A DNA stretch of 64,000 nucleotides from Selaginella moellendorffii (taxonomy: Eukaryota; Streptophyta; Lycopodiopsida; Selaginellales; Selaginellaceae), in the NCBI RefSeq assembly GCF_000143415.4, contig NW_003314346.1, positions 713,216 through 777,215 on the forward strand. The letters are read 5' to 3'. Position numbers and translations under genes: made by a program. Numbering within the stretch: position 1 is the stretch's first letter; each line of letters begins with the position of its first letter. The notes beneath the pieces were generated by a model. That model worked only from the letters and a program-made list of their open reading frames with translations. It did not search any database and had not been told where the DNA came from. Below, one piece after another: positions 10,101-20,262 of the stretch.

Positions 10101-12508
10101 CGTTTGATTCGAAAAGGAAGAAGGGCAACGAAAAGATGATAGGTAATGCCTTGCGGTTATGGCGTGTGTGCTCATGCCATTCATTGCAGATCAAGGGCTG
10201 AGTGAAAGCAGGCAGTCACCACCTCATGACTCAGATTCCTATGGCGGACTCCCCTTCCCCAATCTCAATGGAGAGGTACAATGGATGAGGGAAGCTTTTC
10301 AAGTCAGGGCCACGTTTTTCTCATCTCGTCGTCTTCGAAGGGTGCAAGAACGTGCAAAAACCATGTTAAGACAGTCGGGTGAGGATACGGTCCTAGGTCA
10401 CGCACTAAAACAGGCTATGGATGTCTTGTATTTTGAGATGGAGACTCGGCCAGATGATTTTCCCAAGATGGTCCTGGAAGAACAAGCCATCCAGCCTGAG
10501 CAGCCTATGGAAGAAATGCAGGAGGGGGATGAGGAGCCAGAGAAAGATAATGAGCAGGAAGAGCAGAAGGACGAAGAGGAGGACAAAGAAGAGGAGGACG
10601 AAGAAGAGGAGGACGAAGAGGACTTGGATGGTCCTCACAATGGTGACGATCACAATAACGACGACGACGATGATGACGACGATGGCCAGCCTGAGGTGGC
10701 CAAAGAGCAGCGGAGGAAGGTCATACAAGACAAACCATCAGGTAAATAATAGTACATCCATTCCTAACCTTTTACCATTTCTAACATTGTCCATGTAGGT
10801 CGCAGAGCAAATGGTAAGTAGAGATTATTCAGTTGAATTTACAAACTCTAGCCTTTAGTGTCGAGGAAGGATAGTGCCAAGCAAGGGTCGAAACGTATGT
10901 CCAATCCTTCAGAATCAGCAGTGCGCCCAAGTGATATCGGTCCTAGTTCCTCAATAGCAGTTGATGGTAAATACAGTATAGTCGATTCAATGTGCTAATG
11001 AGTTTGTTTTTAGTAGCACGGGAGGATACCATCTCAATCGAAGGGAGATATTTGGACATGCATATGGATCCGCCAGTGGACTCTACTTGGCTACAAGAGT
11101 CATCAGAGCTGGTGGAGGCTACTATCCATATCAACGCCAAGCAAGCTGACCACGCTCCACTTGATGCTGCCCATACCACTGAGTCAATCTTGTCCACGTA
11201 TCCAACTGACGGTGACCAGGCGCCATTGGACCCACATGAGGCCGCCCCAGCCGCCGAGCCGGTCGTATCCTCATTTCCAACGGACTCAACGTGTGCCCAA
11301 TCGTCTGACTACGCGCCGTTGGAACCTCCCTACACCGCCCCTGCTGCCTGTTCGGTCATGTCCACTTTGCCAACGGAGGCACCAGCTGAAATGGTGTGTG
11401 ATCACACGCCATCGGAACCACCCCATGCCACTGTTGAGCCAGTTGTACCAGAGTCTACAGCTGAAATGGCATGTGCCCACACGCCATCGGATGCGATTGA
11501 CCCCACATTGCAAAGGAGAGTATTTCCGCCCTTCATGTTTCCTCGACCAAAACCCTCTCAACGACCATCGGGAGCAACATTCGCTAATATTGTAGATGGT
11601 AAAATTGACTTGTACCATTTTTTATGCTGACGCATTTCATTTCAGAGTCACGGCGAAGGTACTGTATCGTTTTTGATCTGAACGGTGTCCTTTTCTCCCA
11701 TGAGCGTGGCTCGTCCTCGAATGTCATTGCACCCTCCAAAGCCTGCGGTTGCAAGTTGGTCAAAAGAGACAGATTCACATTAATCACACGGGAGAAACTG
11801 CGGGATCTAATAATGACCATGCGACACTTAAAACAGAGGGCCGGGTTCAATTTGCAATTGGGAGTTTGGACATCCATGATGCGCCACAATGCATTAATGT
11901 TGCTACAGATGATGCACGATCAGACGCGAGTAATATTACCATTTGACTTTCTCCTAACGCAGGAGGATTGCTTGACTATGGTCCATGTGAGGGGTAGCAA
12001 GCCCATCTTTGTCAAGCCAGAGGCTGTAGTGATGAACCGGACTGCTAGCTCAAGTGAAATCCTCATCATCGATGACTCGCCGATTAAAACTGCAGCGAAC
12101 ACGCACACATATGCAGTGCACCCCATCTCTTGCAGTATGGAAACTAGGGAGAAGAAACCGTATGTTCTGGGGGACGTTGCAAAACGGCTTGGAGCGATGG
12201 TGATAGAGAACCGGCCAGTCCAGGAGGTGGCTGCAAAAATCAACCAAATGGCAGATGGAACGGTATATCAGAAGCCATTTGATCGGACAGACACCAGTCA
12301 TCATTTATGGCATGTATATTGTCTAGCCAAGCACTATCCGCATCTCCATAATCTGCTCAACCGGATGGGTTCTTCGACCACTGAACATGAGCGTGGACGT
12401 ATTAGAGAAGAGATGGCATTACTATTGGGTTTAAATCCTGATAGTGTGGAGAGTGATGAAATTCCAAGATTATTGTATAGGCGTTGGAGGCAAAAAATAA
12501 CAGTCTGA
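7128..12508 (+). CDS. Fusion protein: ParB-like domain, acidic/basic linkers, FCP1/HAD-like domain (in-frame stop)
   Basis: Splicing nine introns (8307-8360, 9685-9734, 9822-9859, 9950-9998, 10143-10189, 10742-10798, 10814-10858, 10967-11013, 11599-11645) gives one frame of about 1,650 codons to the stop at 12508. All but the first intron are phase 1, and the exons between them are multiples of three. Residues 1-202 are unrecognised and end in a basic PTKKKSRKE tract; a TAG at 7731-7733 interrupts here. The next part is ParB-like: IYTIDVSRIDIQ, EWVEKLKQKM, YAVSGQHSSLA near residue 301 (compare the ParB GxxR-type box), then HAQNVKQ. A long helical region follows, then Lys-rich exons, a Glu/Asp run (about 10530-10690), peptide repeats (11100-11500), and an FCP1-like HAD domain (VFDLNGVL, VWTSM, ILIIDDSP). 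The frame opens at 7128. The true start is probably in an upstream exon, since candidate introns occur at 6889-6939 and 7047-7078. No known protein with this order comes to mind. Confidence 0.7.
7731..7733 (+). other. In-frame TAG splitting the fusion gene
   Basis: The frame opened at 7128 meets TAG at 7731-7733 and then runs on for 26 sense codons into the ParB-like domain without another stop. The two sides are in the same frame, and the ParB-like domain starts within the downstream side. It is either a point nonsense mutation, a sequencing error, or a read-through or short-intron site. The only GT-AG pair spanning it is about 23 nt long, which seems too short. Confidence 0.8.
11100..11500 (+). 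repeat. Internal coding repeat with palindrome-derived DNA
   Basis: Five degenerate peptide units share D(H/Q/Y)(A/T)P(L/S)(D/E) followed by Pro/Ala-rich sequence and PT(D/E). Examples are DHAPLDAAHTT, DQAPLDPHEA, DYAPLEPPYT, DHTPSEPPHA and AHTPSDAIDP. The last two units contain palindrome copies (11391-11412 and 11466-11487) that encode AEMVCDHTPS and AEMACAHTPS. Earlier units keep only the right-hand half of the palindrome. Confidence 0.7.
11646..12508 (+). other. FCP1/HAD phosphatase-like last exon
   Basis: The last exon begins after TTTCATTTCAG and encodes about 287 residues. HAD motif I is VFDLNGVL (nucleophile Asp at 11675-11677). The usual second Asp of DxD is Asn (11681-11683), so catalysis may be impaired or altered. 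VWTSM, a Lys in FVKPEAVV and ILIIDDSP (12071-12076) fit motifs II to IV. The rest (KPFDRTDTSHHLWHVY onward) is an unrecognised helical tail. Plant FCP1/TIM50-like proteins can carry DLNG at motif I, so this may be family-normal. Confidence 0.65.
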
Positions 12509-12926
12509 GATGGCATGTATTTATTTAAAAATGTAACTTATTATGGCATGGGGTTCCATGCCATTGTATTAATATTAAAAGACAATTCTTTGAGAGGATT
12601 TGCATTATACTAGAAGTGTTACAACATGTTATTGGAAGTCTACGAAGTTGTTTTATTAATAATGGGAAAGTAAAGATTGAATGGGGACTTGGGCTCCACC
12701 TAGACTCGGAGCAACTGAGCCAATATTAAAAGGATGGAAAGAAATTGGACGACGATGACAAGGAGAAAAGAGAGGTGAAGCAGTGGCAGGGGGAGGAGAA
12801 GTGATTGAGTAGACATTTCCTTGTTTAAAATAAAATGGCATGTGCCTCAATGCAGTTGAATTTTGTTATATTTATATACTATATAAAGGTTTGGAAACCT
12901 TATTTTACAAGTGGGATAATGACAAT
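12509..12926. other. Right subterminal non-coding region of the transposon
   Basis: Probably the 3' untranslated and terminal sequence of the fusion gene. It holds a half palindrome (12510), a good copy (12543-12564) and a decayed one (12835-12856). No gene is seen. Confidence 0.5.
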
Positions 12927-12950
12927 TCCCACTTTAACGAAATAGAGCTT
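12927..12950 (-). repeat. Right terminal inverted repeat
   Basis: Read on the minus strand it begins AAGCTCTATTTCG and continues TTAAAGTGGGA. Just inside it, GTGGGA (12911-12916) and TCCCAC (12927-12932) form a small nested inverted repeat that could be a terminal binding site. Confidence 0.85.
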
Positions 12951-13096
12951 CTAGAATGTGGAAAGTACCTCCATATGCAGTGCTTTTAATGAAAAAACAC
13001 AAGGTGGTACGTACTGTGTCTTCCAGATATTTGGCCTTCAGCTACAACTCTGTTTCTGAAGGTGACAATTATGGGAAGGCTGCTAAACAATGCCAC
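12951..13096 (+). pseudogene. FAN1: FAN1-like relic, copy C, right half
   Basis: Continues the exon broken at 592. WKVPPYAVLLMKKHKV matches copy B, and a 55-nt intron candidate (GTACGTACTG to CTGAAG) is followed by VTIMGRLLNN. Homology ends abruptly after AACAATGCC at 13096, where LTR-family sequence begins. The gene is therefore truncated as well as interrupted. Confidence 0.75.
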
Positions 13097-13842
13097 GGGA
13101 GATCGATTGGCCGATGCTCCCAGTCTGGCACTACCTACTTGGATACCTGGTGTGGCTTAATGGAACCTCGCTCTAAGCCCATGGCTAGAGCACCCAAAGG
13201 CAGAAGGTGGGGAGAGTACCCATGAGGCTCGCGTAAGGCCATAGTGTTCCGAAATGTTGTCCCAAAGTCCCAGACAATGAAAAGGAAGGGGAGCAATCCT
13301 CTAGTGCAGTGACCAAGGATACGGTCACATGGTGAGGAAGTCCCAAAGGACAGTGGGACTTAGAGGCCGGGCCTGTGGGCCTCGATCCAGTGGCAGTGTT
13401 GGCGAACACGGCCATGGATAGAAAGGGACTTGGTGGGGACCGGAAAAGGGGTGTTGGGGAAGGTTATTCCCCATATCTGTGGGCATTCTAAAGATGCCAA
13501 GGAGTGGATCTGGGATGATCACTCATGGATGGATGGCTCAGTCTTTGAGAGACGGGACTGTGGTGTAGGTGGTGTCAGACCACCGGTGTGACCAAGGTGA
13601 ATGGGCATGGCTTTAGCGTAACAGGCTGATATGTCGGTGGTACCTTCGGGTGTCGGTCATGGGATTGGACACGTGGAGCACTTGGACCAAGTGCAATGGT
13701 TAAGTGGCATGGATGCCATTCTTAGGGCTAGCAAGTCCCTAAGTCCAAAATGGGACTTATGGAGGTGGTGAGTGAGACTCCTCCAAGTGGTCGGAGGTGT
13801 GGTTAAATGACTAAAATAAAATGGAAAATTTAATCGCTTACA
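13097..13842 (+). mobile_element. 3' part of an LTR (minisatellite LARD family)
   Basis: It matches the downstream part of the LTR at 57339-59110, from GAGATCGATTGGCCGATGCT to the terminal sequence that ends TTACA. The U3 minisatellite part is missing. Related pieces are at 22728-23519, 23942-25424 (reverse), 26476-28162, about 36440-37120 and 62673-64000. Confidence 0.7.
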
Positions 13843-16617
13843 CAACTTAGTTGTTTAAGGTTGAGATATTGGTACTCGTACTATAGCTTTATCTATGAGG
13901 AGGTTAATATGAGTCCATCTCATGGTCTTCACTTTAGTTTCAACTGAGTGTTGATCATGTATAGTTAGCCTCTTCAAGGCATGATCAGAGCTATTGGCTA
14001 AATGAATTAGTGAGCTTATTGCAATTGAGTTGAATTCGAGTGGTCATTTAGTTCATGCTTATCCATGAGCCAATATCTTGTATCTGGGGTATTACATTCA
14101 TATTAGATAAGTATATGACTTAATGACGTGAGTTTAGTGTTTGGGTCTTGTTAAGGCAAGTTGAAGAATGATTGTTGGTTGCTCTGTGACTAATGCTTCT
14201 TCATAGACTTTGTCGAGGACTATTTGACATTTTCTTCACTCGATGAAGATTTATCAATGATTGGTTTGCTTTACCGGATGGTGCTGTGGAGGATCGTGTT
14301 GTTAAACTTACATGGGTTTTCCATGTTAGCATGTCGACTTTACCTCTATCGATATCATTTGGATATGTTTAGTCTGTAGTGTTAGATTTCATAGAGTCTT
14401 AGATGTGGTGATTCAGTCCTTGAGGAAGTGTTATCTGTAACTGAGTTTTGCTAAAGAATTGGTCTCGGATATTGAGTAAAGTATCTTTGACTTTTGTTAG
14501 CTTAGTTGCTAAGGAATTTTGAATGGTGATTCACTTGTGCTTTCTTTTAGCTTTGTCCTAATGTTGATGGCATTGAAGTGATGCCTTATCATTGATAATA
14601 TTGATATTGAGATTCAAATGAAATGAGATGTCTCTCCATATGATTAATATGGAGTTTCATTAGTCTTGATAAAGATAGTGTTGATGATTTGTGTTATTGA
14701 CATTTGTGCATTCGCTAGTTAACAACTGTATTAACATTCAAATGAGTTGAGTGGCAAGTTTGAGTTAGTTGTGTTCTAGATTAGTAAAGGTTGAGCTTTA
14801 ACTTTTCCTTGAAAAATGATTTAGTCGTGAACTATGCTAGCTGTATGAAAGGAAGAGTTAGTGATCGATATTGAAATGTTTGAATCTTTATTGGATTTAA
14901 GTTGGAATATATTGATTATTGATGACTCTTCTTGTGCTTATTATAAAGTGTGTTATGTTTTGCTATAGATGGATTCGTAAAGGATTATTTAGTGATTACT
15001 TGTTGAGCATAACTCCATTGTGCTTGGCTTTTGGATTGATGTAGATATGCTCTTCATTAGCTTTGCATTATGAAATTTAGCTTATGAAAGTGTTGGAGAG
15101 GATATTGTGGGTTGTACTATGATTTCTTTTTTAGCATTGAAGTTAGTTCATGCGAAACTCGTGATCATTTTTATGCAACACTTGGCTATAGGTTTCTTCG
15201 AGCTTTTGGTTTCTTGAGCTTTCATGCTTATTATTCCATCTGTTAGAAATTGTTAAAGGAAGGCATTTTGGCTCATTAGTTTCGATGAAGTTAGTGTTTG
15301 CATTTAGCAATCATTGGTGACGATTAACTGTCATCTAGGATAGTTGATTATCCTTGTCGAAGGTTTTGTTTGATTATTGTTGGTATAGAATGATTTATCG
15401 TTCTTTGAGATGGTGGATTTTTTCTTCGACAATGATTATACATCTCTTCATTGATGGGATGATTAATGATCTTCTATGCTAGTTAGTTGTGCTATTTGAT
15501 AGCTTATGGCTTTTCAAAATACCACATGTTCTTTGTGGTTTGCTCTAGATTGGTCTTGGGTTTGAGACATCAGTAGGATGTTGCTAGCACTTGCTTAAGC
15601 AACTTGAGTTCCTTCGTATTGTGACTGAGATCTATTTAGATTAGCTAGTGTAACATGAACGCTATATTTGTTAGTCTTGCAACATTCATTCTGTTCTGTT
15701 GATCATTGCTTGAGTTAGTTCTAATAGATTGAGATGTTATTTCCTTCGAGTGATACATTTGCGAGCATTGTGCTTGTCGGTTAATGATACTTTATGTTCT
15801 TTGACTTATCTTTGGTAAGTTGTTTGGCATACTCTCTACAATTTTTGGTAGTTAAGTTTTCTTATTGAGTTTACTTGATGATATACTTACTATTGAATTT
15901 TGTGGGCTAGTGAATCCTATGTTTTCCAATGATAGTGATTTTGGTGGTTCCTATACACTAATACTCGTTTCAGATGATAACTTATTTGGAATACTTTTGT
16001 GTTCTAATCTAAGATTTAGTCACTGATAATTAAGTCTCTCAGATATTATTGTTTCTGACTTTGATATTATCCATCTATTAATCTTTAAGTTTGGGCCAGT
16101 ATAGGCAGACTAGCTTCAGCACTTTGTGTGCATGGCGAAATCTCTAGTCATGGGGTAGCTACTATCAACTGATCATATCACCCGCCTCTCTATCAATATT
16201 CCTTATTCCGTTAAAAGGGCGTGATTGTGTAAACAACTTTAACTGCCTGTTTACAGTAGTCTATCTAAACCTTACCGATGGGTTTGGTTTCTTTGTTCAT
16301 GAGGGTTGGGGCCTCTAGCTTCTCTCTCTATGTCCCTGCAGGTAGGGGCATATCATACTTTTGTAAGTTGGGTGACAACCAAAGTAGTAAGGGTGGTTAA
16401 CTCTATTGGTCATTTCCTTGTCGGCGACAGCTAGAAGGTGTCTGAGTTGGTAGCGTATCCATGTTAGACAAAGAGGTTGCCTCCTAACTCATTTAAGTGG
16501 GTGTATTTCTCACATAGTGTGATTACCATGAACTTTTTCTAGAGTTGTTTCCTTGGTAGTGGTCTAGACTCGAGTATGCATCGACAAGGATGTTGATCTT
16601 CCCTAGGGGGGGAGAGT
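13843..16617 (+). mobile_element. Non-coding internal region of an LTR retroelement, plus orientation
   Basis: About 2.8 kb of T/G-rich sequence with no usable reading frame. It ends in a purine tract CTAGGGGGGGAGAG at about 16603-16616, followed by TGTCGCGAATGTG, the pattern of a polypurine tract and LTR start. The first 1.4 kb (13848-15247) is the inverted partner of 16660-18086. The rest (15248-16602) has nothing else I can name. Confidence 0.55.
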
Positions 16618-18086
16618 GTCGCGAATGTGACTTCGGGTATCGAAAGTTACTTATCAGCCTTCTAACAAATGGAATAATGAGCATAAAACTCAAAGAACCA
16701 AAGCTCGAAGAAGCCTATAGCCAAGTCTTGCTTAATAATGATCACAAGTCTCATAGAAGCTAACTTCAATGTGAAAGAAGAAATCGTGATGCAACTCACA
16801 ATATCTTCCTCAACACATCCATAAGCCAAAGTTCATAATGCCAAAGCTAATGAAGAGCATATTTGCATCAATCCAAAAGCTAAGTATAACAAAGCTATGC
16901 TCAACAAGTGATCATCAAATGATCCTCCATGAATCCATCTATACCAAGACGTAACTCACTTCATAACAAGCACAAGAAGAATCATCCATGATCAATATAT
17001 ATTCCAACTCAAATCCAGCAAGGACTCAAATATTCTAATAGCGATCACTAACTCTTCATCTCGTAAAGCTAGCATAGTCCATAACTGAATCACTTTTCAA
17101 GGAAAAGCCGAAGCTCAACCCTCTACTAAATAATCTCGTCTAGAACACAACTAACTCAACTTGCCACTTAGTTCATTTGAACGTCAACATAGTTGCTAAC
17201 TAGCAAATGCACGAATGCTAATAACATAAAGCCATAGCCAAATCATCAACACTATCTTCATTAAGATTAATGAAACTCCATATCAATCCTAAGGAGAGAC
17301 ATCTCATTTCACTTTGAATCTCAACCTCAATAATGTCAACGACAAGGCCTCACTTCAATGCCATCAACAACAGAACAAAGCTAGCAGAAAGCAAGAGTGA
17401 ATCACCACTCAAAACTCTTTAGCAACCAAGCTAACCAAAGTCGAAGATACTTTACTCAGTATCCAACACCAATTTCTTCAGCAATACTCAGCTACAGATA
17501 ACACTTCCTCAAGGAGTGAATCACCATATCCAAGACTCAATGAAATCCAACACTATAGACCAAACGTAACCAAATGATATCGACAAAGGAATTGACATGC
17601 CAACATGGAAAAACCATGCCAGCCTAATGACACGATCCTCCGCAACACCATCCGGTAAAGCAAGCCCATCACTGCTAAATCATCATCGAGCAAAGTAAGT
17701 GTCAACGGTCCTTGACGAAGTCTACAAGTAATCACTAGTCACAAAGCAACTAACAATCACTCCTCAACTTGCCTTCACAAGACCCAAACACCAACTCATG
17801 TCATCGAGTTACATACTTGTCCAACATGAACATAATACCCCAGGTACGAGATAAAAGTTCATAGACAAGCACAAACTAAATGACCACTTGAATCCAACTC
17901 AACCGCAATAAGCTCACTAATGCATTTAGTCAATAGCTCTGAGCATGCCTTGAAGAGGCTAGCTATATGATCAACACTCAGTCGAAACTAAAGTGAAGAC
18001 CATGAGATGGACTCATATCGGTACACAACCTCCTCATAGACAAAGCTATAGTACGGGTACCAACATCTCAATCTCAAACAACTAAG
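13848..18086. repeat. Large inverted repeat, arms about 1.4 kb, spacer about 1.4 kb
   Basis: Arm 1 (13848-15247) and arm 2 (16660-18086) are reverse complements with substantial divergence. For example, TTGAGATATTGGTACTCGTA near 13861 pairs with TACGGGTACCAACATCTCAA near 18052. They arise from two copies of one retroelement in opposite orientation. Confidence 0.7.
16618..16661 (+). mobile_element. Truncated LTR start
   Basis: TGTCGCGAATGTGACTTCGG and about 25 following bases match the start of the LTR at 20263-21647 (minus strand). The match stops near 16661 and the sequence changes to the inverted-repeat arm. Confidence 0.65.
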
Positions 18087-20262
18087 TTGGACATCACCAT
18101 CCTTAGCCAAGTCGCAGGGCTACCAAGACTAAGTCAAGATCAGTGAGAGCTCACTACTCTCATAGAGTCTTAGCGAAATGCAAGGTGCAACCTGCCACTG
18201 AGCATAATGCTACAAAAGAAAGGCATAAGAGTCACCTTTCTTAGAAAAGTGCAACGGCCACTTTCCTACATCAACTCCAGACTCTATCCAACCCAATTGC
18301 TTTAGCCCCAAAAGTCAGCATCCCTTTCGGGCCGCATCATACAAACTACTTACTAAGATCTAAGCCAACCGAAGTCAACTCCAGCCCCTTCACTAGTTTA
18401 TACTGGCTTTCGAAAACGGAATGGTTTTCGGACAAAATGATCAATAGACCAGCCATTGGAAAAGTCTAAGAAAATTTGTGGAAAATCTCCCATCCTAGAG
18501 AAAGAATGACTCTTAGTCCAGGATTGCAAACTTTCAAGACTCAACCAACTTCCTCCTACTAACAACTTCACATAGGCTCACCTCAACACAAATTCTCATG
18601 ATCCAAAAATATGCTTAAGCATCGAACATCTTTGCCCATCTAACCATTATCTAACACCGATATCCGCAAAGTGCAAAATGAACATCCAAGGCTTGATCAC
18701 GAAGACCACATCTTCGGATATCCATATTGCACTAACACTCTTCTTCAATCACCTTCAAGATCCAATGTGAAGCCAAAACACTAACAAGAAAAATGACATG
18801 GAAAAATCAAGGTCCAAGAAAAATTCCTCATCACTTGAAATAACAATGCCACTTCCACTAACACAAGTGCTAGTGACGTCAATGCCCCAACTCCACATCT
18901 TCTCCATCCAACAATCTACTCCAAGTGCTAACAGATCAACCGACAAGCTATAGTAAATGAATGCTACAACCCTTTCCATCACCTAAAAGGCAAACTCAAG
19001 GAAACAAGGTACCAATTTAAGCTTAGCATAATGGACCATCTCCGAGAATCCAGTCAAAGCTACTACAATGCTACTTCGTGCAAGTAGACTAGCTTCTCCA
19101 TCAACCACTTTGGGGGTTGATCATCATTTATCCAAGCAACTTCGTAAACACATTGCTCATTATCACATGGATATGATATAAATCACAATGACTTGATCAT
19201 CAATCAAGCAACACTATGAGCAATACCCATGTCACTACTGCAAAGGTTTATGTGAGTATCAAGTGCCAACTCAATTCGACAAAATGCAACATAAATGCCA
19301 CACTCCACTGATAGAGATTTACAACACCCAACATCACAAAATTTTGTTCACAACACAGACAAGCTCATGCCACTCTCTTTCTGACCAATCTTAAAACTAA
19401 TCCAACACCAAGTTACTCAAGGAGCAATAGCAAGGTTCCCCGGAAAAGAATTGAGCATTGCAACCCAAGTCTTCCAATAGCAAGCTTAGACAAAATGGTA
19501 TAGAACTTCACCACTATCCATCCCACAACTCACCATTGTAAGACCACCATCTCCAACATGCATCAAGATAGGGACTCTTGATTGCATGATGTGAACACAA
19601 GCAATGAGTTAACACCTCGTTGCAAATCATCTCTCCGAGAAGAGGAAATGATTTACGTATTTGATCCTCCGTCCCCGATGACTCTCTTTTCGGTCTCATC
19701 TTTGACCAAACCTCAAGCTTGCTTTCGCACTGCCTTCAGTTCAATCGAAGAAAAGTTTATGAGAGAGCATGGCCATGATTACTTGAACCAATAGATTAAT
19801 CCCTATAGTCTTGATTGATCCACTTATAATCATGCCTAGGAAGGATCCACTAGTGCCGTGCTAAACAGCTACGGACTAGACTATTTACTACTCATAGCAA
19901 ACTTAGGGAAGGTTTGCTTTTACCCACGGTACATGGAACAACTCATGGAACCATTGATAGGCTAACATTAATCCTGCCAACTCAAAGTGTAACCTTGAGT
20001 TGCTACTGTGCCTCACTCACGAGCCCAAGCGCAAACTCGTGTAACAAAACAACTCAGTCCACCCTATGAGCCCAAGAGCAAGCTCACATAATATGGAACA
20101 AAAAGGTAACCAAAACCTATCCCAAGGAACCAATGCGAAGTCTTTGCACCAAAACGTGTACCCACTCGGATCATCATTTTCATCTCTGCGTATGCAACGA
20201 GACTAGTTGCCCAATCTCATTGGATAATATCGCTGAGACTCATCCTCTGATACCAAATGTAG
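16662..20262 (-). mobile_element. Non-coding internal region of the same retroelement family, minus orientation
   Basis: A/C-rich on the plus strand and without a credible gene over 3.6 kb. Next to the LTR, the minus strand reads TTTGGTATCAGAGGATGAG (about 20240-20260), a primer-binding-site-like start resembling the initiator-Met tRNA type. Positions 16660-18086 pair with 13848-15247. The interval 18090-20240 has only scattered stop-filled sequence. Confidence 0.5.

Larger units (their letters stand above)
819..12856. repeat. Family of about 24 copies of a 22-bp palindrome
   Basis: The consensus is ATGGCRTGWGG followed directly by its reverse complement CCWCAYGCCAT. Good copies begin at 2530, 2587, 4424, 4494, 4592, 6143, 6914, 6991, 7051, 8328, 9827, 9968, 10159, 11391, 11466 and 12543. 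Weaker or half copies begin at 819, 1137, 1196, 5204 (with a 3-bp insertion), 5279, 6222, 12510 and 12835. The copies at 6914, 7051, 8328, 9827, 9968 and 10159 lie inside short introns or candidate introns, those at 2530 and 2587 in the transposase linker, and those at 11391 and 11466 in coding sequence. I saw no copy outside 593-12950. A single RNA strand would fold the palindrome into a perfect hairpin. The role is unknown; candidates are protein-binding sites or intron-linked mobile repeats. Confidence 0.85.
593..12950. mobile_element. 12.4-kb TIR DNA transposon with transposase and ParB/FCP1 fusion cargo
   Basis: The element interrupts a FAN1 exon. Paralogs read CCTCCTAGAAGGTGGAAAG across the site, while here the left flank ends CCTCCTAG and the right flank begins CTAGAATGTGG. 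The ends are inverted repeats of 24 bp starting AAGCTCT with one mismatch (600 versus its partner). CTAG at 589-592 and 12951-12954 is the simplest target duplication. Because AAG is shared by host and terminus, a duplication of up to about 6 bp cannot be excluded. Inside are a minus-strand transposase-like gene and a small upstream gene (1363-4350), a 2-kb intergenic region, and a large plus-strand gene ending at 12508. A 22-bp palindrome family occurs throughout. I do not recognise a named superfamily. Sola elements are known for 4-bp duplications, but that link is a guess. Confidence 0.85.

Noticed and set aside
2439-10201. Recurrent MRPHAI/GLMPF-type short peptides in many frames
   Set aside because: These are translations of the 22-bp palindrome, not a protein domain.
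10405-10728. Hydrophobic minus-strand frame resembling a membrane protein
   Set aside because: It is the antisense of the Glu/Asp-rich tract, which always reads as Leu/Val/Phe-rich on the other strand.
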